In this document: one piece after another, positions 60,918 through 64,000 of the stretch
Numbering within the stretch: the stretch's first letter is position 1
Layout: every line of letters begins with the position of its first letter
Assembly (NCBI GenBank): GCA_044426045.1
Contig: JAWXUX010000001.1
Location: forward strand, 124,001 to 188,000
Direction of reading: 5' to 3'
Length of the DNA stretch: 64,000 nt
Source: JAWXUU01 sp044426045
GTDB lineage: Bacteria; Bacillota; Clostridia; Christensenellales; CAMQZB01
Notes under the pieces: generated by a model
The model's database searches: none
What the model was told of the DNA's origin: nothing
What the model saw: only the letters and a program-made list of their open reading frames with translations
Program-made: the position numbers and the translations under genes

Positions 60918-61501
60918 TGGAAAGGGTTATCGTAGTATCCAAAAACCAAAAAGCGTCGGAATTTTTCGAAAAATTCCTGATTGCTCATAAAATTCGCGAC
61001 ATAACGCATGCTTCAAGCGGTGCAAAAGCACGGCGAGCTTTTGGTGAGCAGGATTATGACCTAGCGATTGTGATTTCACCACTTCCCGAGGAAACTGGTG
61101 AAGCACTTGCAAAGGAACTAGCCCTGCGCCCCGAAACTCAAGTGATATTCATTGCAAAAGAAGAAATCCTTTTGAGTGGTGAATCGGAACTGCTCAAATG
61201 TGGTGTTATCATGCAATCAATCCCGATAACAAGGGCGGGGACAGATCAGTGTTTCAAGCTTGCCTATGCATTCTCGAACAAAATGAAAAAATTGATTGTT
61301 CAAACCAAAACATTGCAAACAAAATTGCAAGAAATCAAAAAAATAGACCTAGCCAAATGTTATATAATTGAAATGGATAATATTTGCGAGGAAGAGGCTC
61401 ATAAAATAATTGAAAAGCTCGCTATGAACAAACGAAAAACAAAACTTCAAATAGCAAACGAAATTATTGATAAATACAGGTCAAAAAACGAAAAAAGCTA
61501 A
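60917..61501 (+). CDS. ANTAR-domain RNA-binding antiterminator with pseudo-receiver (NitR/NasT-like)
   Basis: A 194-residue protein. Residues 1-120 resemble a response-regulator receiver (RVIVVSKNQKASEFFEKFL), but the phospho-aspartate site is replaced (VISPLPEE), so it is likely a pseudo-receiver. A coiled linker (about 110-130) leads to the ANTAR domain (CYIIEMDNICEEEAHKIIEK and LAMNKRKTKLQIANEIID). ANTAR proteins bind paired hexaloop RNA hairpins and prevent transcription termination. Clostridial glnA loci carry such a regulator (nitR) directly downstream. Likely targets are the glnN and amt leaders in this window. Confidence 0.9.
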   Translation: MERVIVVSKNQKASEFFEKFLIAHKIRDITHASSGAKARRAFGEQDYDLAIVISPLPEETGEALAKELALRPETQVIFIAKEEILLSGESELLKCGVIMQSIPITRAGTDQCFKLAYAFSNKMKKLIVQTKTLQTKLQEIKKIDLAKCYIIEMDNICEEEAHKIIEKLAMNKRKTKLQIANEIIDKYRSKNEKS

Positions 61502-61643
61502 AACATTCAGTCAGTAACGGTTAAATTCCGCAAAATATATATATAATAAAAACAATAAAATAATAACAACAATAAAATAATAAAACAGTAACAACAAAAA
61601 CAAAGTAAAATCTAAAACAATACATAGAAAAGGAGAAACTATC

Positions 61644-63245
61644 ATGCCAAAATATATATTCGTCACAGGTGGCGTAGTATCAGGACTAGGAAAAGGCATA
61701 ACGGCAGCGTCGCTCGGACTTTTGCTCAAAGCAAGAGGACTCAAAATTGGTGTTATCAAACTTGACCCATATATGAACGTTGACCCAGGAACAATGAGCC
61801 CATATCAACACGGTGAAGTTTTCGTTACAGAAGACGGTGCCGAAACAGATCTTGACCTTGGACACTACGAAAGATTTATCGATGAAAACATGAACAAATA
61901 TTCTAACCTCACAAGCGGAAGAGTATATTATGACGTGCTTTCTCGCGAACGTGAAGGAAAATATTTGGGACAAACTGTGCAAGTTATTCCTCACATCACA
62001 AACGCAATCAAAGAATTCATCTATGCAGGTGGCGAAGCGTTTGGTGCCGACATCATGATTGTTGAAATCGGTGGCACAACAGGTGACATTGAAAGTCAAC
62101 CATATCTTGAAACAATACGTCAAATCAGAAACGAGCAAGGTCGTGACAACACACTTTTCGTACATGTGACACTCGTGCCATATCTTTCTTTTGCGGGCGA
62201 ACACAAATCAAAACCAACTCAACATTCTGTTAAAGAGCTCCTTTCAATCGGTATTCAACCTGATATGATCATCGCAAGAAGTGACGAACCAATTCCAAGA
62301 GTTATCATGGATAAAATCTCACTTTTCTGTAACGTGGATAAAGAAGCAGTTATCGAAAACTTGACTTGCAAATCGCTTTACTACGCACCATTCATGCTCA
62401 AAGAAAACGGTCTTGACCGCGTGGCTTGCCGTCTTTTGAGACTTGAAAATCTTCCAGAACCTGAACTTACAGAATGGAAAGAAGTTAACAGAAAAATCGT
62501 TAACACGTCAGAAAAAGTTCACATCGCGCTCGTTGGCAAATATGTTCAACTTCACGATGCCTATATCTCGGTTGCAGAAGCGTTGAAACACGCGGGCTAC
62601 TATCACGAACACGAAGTTGAAATCTCTTGGATAGATTCAGAAACAATCACCGACGAAAACGTTAAAACTGTCTTTGCGGGAATTGATGGTATCATTCTTC
62701 CTGGCGGATTTGGCGACAGAGGCGTTGAAGGAATGATCACAGCTTGCAAATACGCACGTGAAAAGAAAATGCCATATTTCGGTATTTGTCTTGGTATGCA
62801 AATTGCAACTATTGAATATGCAAGAAACGTTGCGGGCATCGCAAATGCAAACTCACGCGAGTTTGATGTCGACGCACCACACGTTATCGATTTCCTACCA
62901 GACCAAAACAACACTGTGAACTATGGCGGAACACTTCGCCTTGGAAAATATCCATGCACACTTGTTCATGGCACAAAAATTCACCAATGTTATGAAGGTA
63001 TCGAAATTTCAGAACGTCACCGTCACAGATACGAATTCAACAACGATTTTAAAAAACAACTTGTTGAAGCTGGTCTTGTTATCGGCGGAACTTCACCAGA
63101 CAGAAAAATCGTTGAAACAGTTGAAATCGCAGACCACCCATTCTTCATCGGTGTTCAATTCCACCCAGAATTCAAATCAAGACCAAACAAAGTGCATCCG
63201 CTTTTCAACGGTTTCGTAAAAGCAAGCATAGATTCGAAGGCATAA
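61644..63245 (+). CDS. pyrG: CTP synthase
   Basis: A 533-residue enzyme starting at ATG 61644 behind AAAAGGAG. The synthetase domain opens KYIFVTGGVVSGLGKGITAA and contains the KLDPYMNVDPGTMSPYQHGE motif; the glutaminase domain has the cysteine nucleophile in YFGICLGMQIATIEYAR and His/Glu in GVQFHPEFKSRP. It aminates UTP to CTP using glutamine, so its neighbour position after glutamine synthesis genes is fitting. The 3' end (GATTCGAAG...) recurs inverted beyond the following repeat. Confidence 0.97.
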   Translation: MPKYIFVTGGVVSGLGKGITAASLGLLLKARGLKIGVIKLDPYMNVDPGTMSPYQHGEVFVTEDGAETDLDLGHYERFIDENMNKYSNLTSGRVYYDVLSREREGKYLGQTVQVIPHITNAIKEFIYAGGEAFGADIMIVEIGGTTGDIESQPYLETIRQIRNEQGRDNTLFVHVTLVPYLSFAGEHKSKPTQHSVKELLSIGIQPDMIIARSDEPIPRVIMDKISLFCNVDKEAVIENLTCKSLYYAPFMLKENGLDRVACRLLRLENLPEPELTEWKEVNRKIVNTSEKVHIALVGKYVQLHDAYISVAEALKHAGYYHEHEVEISWIDSETITDENVKTVFAGIDGIILPGGFGDRGVEGMITACKYAREKKMPYFGICLGMQIATIEYARNVAGIANANSREFDVDAPHVIDFLPDQNNTVNYGGTLRLGKYPCTLVHGTKIHQCYEGIEISERHRHRYEFNNDFKKQLVEAGLVIGGTSPDRKIVETVEIADHPFFIGVQFHPEFKSRPNKVHPLFNGFVKASIDSKA

Positions 63246-63358
63246 TCGCACTTTCTGCTGCGTTAAGGGAGTGTGCGTGCTCGGTTACGTACATAAAGTA
63301 CGCGCCCTCGCTCGCCCACTCCCTTGCCTTGCATAAAGCACAATTCTGACTTCGAATC
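63229..63358. repeat. Second repeat family, copy 2
   Basis: Core at 63247-63342 shares ordered blocks with copy 1. The arms extend into the pyrG 3' end: GATTCGAAGGCATAATCGCAC (left, containing the stop) matches the complement of the right end, GATTCGAAGTCAGAATTGTGC, at 16 of 21 positions. GGGAGTG/CACTCCC and CGTAC/GTAC pair inside, giving one long interrupted palindrome. Confidence 0.8.
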
Positions 63359-63376
63359 ACCAACATACAAAAAGAA

Positions 63377-63402
63377 AATCCCCCAAATGGGGGATTTTTT
63401 AA
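63377..63402. terminator. Terminator between pyrG and serS
   Basis: AAATCCCCCAAATGGGGGATTTTTT is a strong short hairpin with a T run, suited to ending pyrG; the A-rich left flank may serve serS. Confidence 0.85.
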
Positions 63403-63426
63403 TTTTTAATTTTTAATTTTTAATTG
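63398..63426. repeat. Heptamer-only arm (TTTTTAA) before the serS stop
   Basis: Four TTTTTAA heptamers, the same unit as the right arm of element E, without any REP-like unit. Confidence 0.75.
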
Positions 63427-63440
63427 AACGAAGTTTTCAA

Positions 63441-64000
63441 TCAAATTTTCTCACATCTCATATAACCTTGCAACACTTTTGGAATTGTGATACTTCCGTC
63501 TTCGTTTTGGTAGTTTTCAAGGATTGCCGCAACTGTTCTGCCAACTGCAAGGCCAGATCCGTTAAGAGTGTGGGCAAGTTCAAGTTTGCCAGCCGCGTTT
63601 CTGAATTTGATGTTAGCTCTGCGTGCTTGGTAATCTTTGAAGTTCGAGCAAGAAGAGATTTCAACATATCTGCCGTATGAAGGCATCCAAACTTCGATAT
63701 CGTATGTCTTGCAAGAAGAAAAACCAGTATCGCCCGAGCAAAGAAGAACAACTCTGTAAGGAATTTCAAGAAGTTGCAAAATTCTTTCAGCATCAGCAGT
63801 CAATTTTTCAAGTTCTTCAAAAGAATTATCAGGATGAGCAAATTTCACGAGCTCAACTTTATTGAATTGATGTTGACGAATAAGCCCACGAGTGTCGCGA
63901 CCCGCAGAACCCGCTTCGGCACGGAAGCAAGCAGAGTAGGCACAGAATTTTTGTGGAAAATCACTTTCCGCCAAAACGTCGTTTCTGAACATGTTTGTCA
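63441..64000 (-). CDS. serS: Seryl-tRNA synthetase, C-terminal part (start outside window)
   Basis: The frame continues past the right edge, so only about 186 C-terminal residues are present. Class II motif 2 is CFRAEAGSAGRDTRGLIRQHQ, followed by NKVELVKFAHPDNSFEELEK, the YDIEVWMPSYGRYVEISSCS segment and motif 3 in NGSGLAVGRTVAAILENYQN. The enzyme charges tRNA-Ser and, in many bacteria, tRNA-Sec. The gene is convergent with pyrG. Confidence 0.95.
   Translation of the reverse strand, partial: TNMFRNDVLAESDFPQKFCAYSACFRAEAGSAGRDTRGLIRQHQFNKVELVKFAHPDNSFEELEKLTADAERILQLLEIPYRVVLLCSGDTGFSSCKTYDIEVWMPSYGRYVEISSCSNFKDYQARRANIKFRNAAGKLELAHTLNGSGLAVGRTVAAILENYQNEDGSITIPKVLQGYMRCEKI

Overview
The window reads as a chromosomal segment of a low-GC, endospore-forming anaerobic Firmicute (Clostridia-like). 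The basis is A-rich 5' leaders with strong AGGAGG-type ribosome binding sites, consensus TTGACA-17-TATAAT promoters, spoIIR plus a sleB-ypeB germination pair, HPr kinase, anaerobic indolepyruvate oxidoreductase, a type III glutamine synthetase and an ANTAR-type nitrogen regulator. No species name can be supported from sequence alone. Both ends cut genes: iorA on the left, serS on the right.

Layout. 1-2.1 kb: iorA(partial)-iorB-paaK, aryl-pyruvate degradation. 2.4-8.7 kb: MacA-like adaptor, MacB-like ATPase and permease, and a 970-residue acidic lipoprotein, behind a CiaR-like direct repeat. 9.1-9.9 kb: LacX-type epimerase. 10.0-10.7 kb (minus): mntA-hepT toxin-antitoxin pair. 10.9-11.7 kb (minus): rplM-rpsI. 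12.2-14.9 kb: ecfA1-ecfA2-ecfT. 14.9-20.5 kb: uvrC, HAD phosphatase, hprK, dusB, trmL. 21.0-24.9 kb: a four-gene iron-siderophore ABC operon behind a DtxR-like operator. 25.1-26.7 kb: NhaC antiporter. 27.0-30.4 kb: spoIIR, sleB and a ypeB with a very long charged N-terminal extension. 30.6-33.2 kb: recF (minus) divergent from dnaA, without dnaN. 33.8-38.0 kb: fruR-fruK, fruA and an HPr without Ser46. 38.2-39.9 kb: argS. 40.3-42.0 kb: Na/Pi cotransporter. 42.2-49.3 kb: pgk, tpiA, gpmI, secG, rnr, smpB. 49.4-51.6 kb: metY-metA. 51.9-55.0 kb: a glpAB-DUF1667-like redox operon. 55.4-61.5 kb: nitrogen island with GSIII, an Amt-PII fusion, GSI and an ANTAR antiterminator. 61.6-63.2 kb: pyrG. 63.4-64.0 kb: serS 3' part (minus).

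The least explained content lies between the genes. A family of about 200-bp elements (six complete, two half copies, one arm-only copy) sits just after gene 3' ends. Each has outer arms of tandem heptamers (GGTGAAA, or ATTAAAA in one copy), then an inverted pair of REP-like hairpins carrying GTAG/GTAA and a GCGAAGC-type triloop, then an internal hairpin. A second, unrelated family has two copies (51.6 and 63.2 kb). Many genes also end in short perfect palindromes that include the stop codon. No mobilising enzyme for either family is encoded here.

Genes that appear to work together: the ANTAR protein with attenuator-like leaders of glnN and amt; HprK with a fructose-operon HPr that it could not phosphorylate in the usual way; MetA with an acetyl-type signature feeding MetY; SleB with YpeB in germination; and MntA with HepT as toxin and antitoxin. 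All functional statements come from reading motifs; no database search was run.
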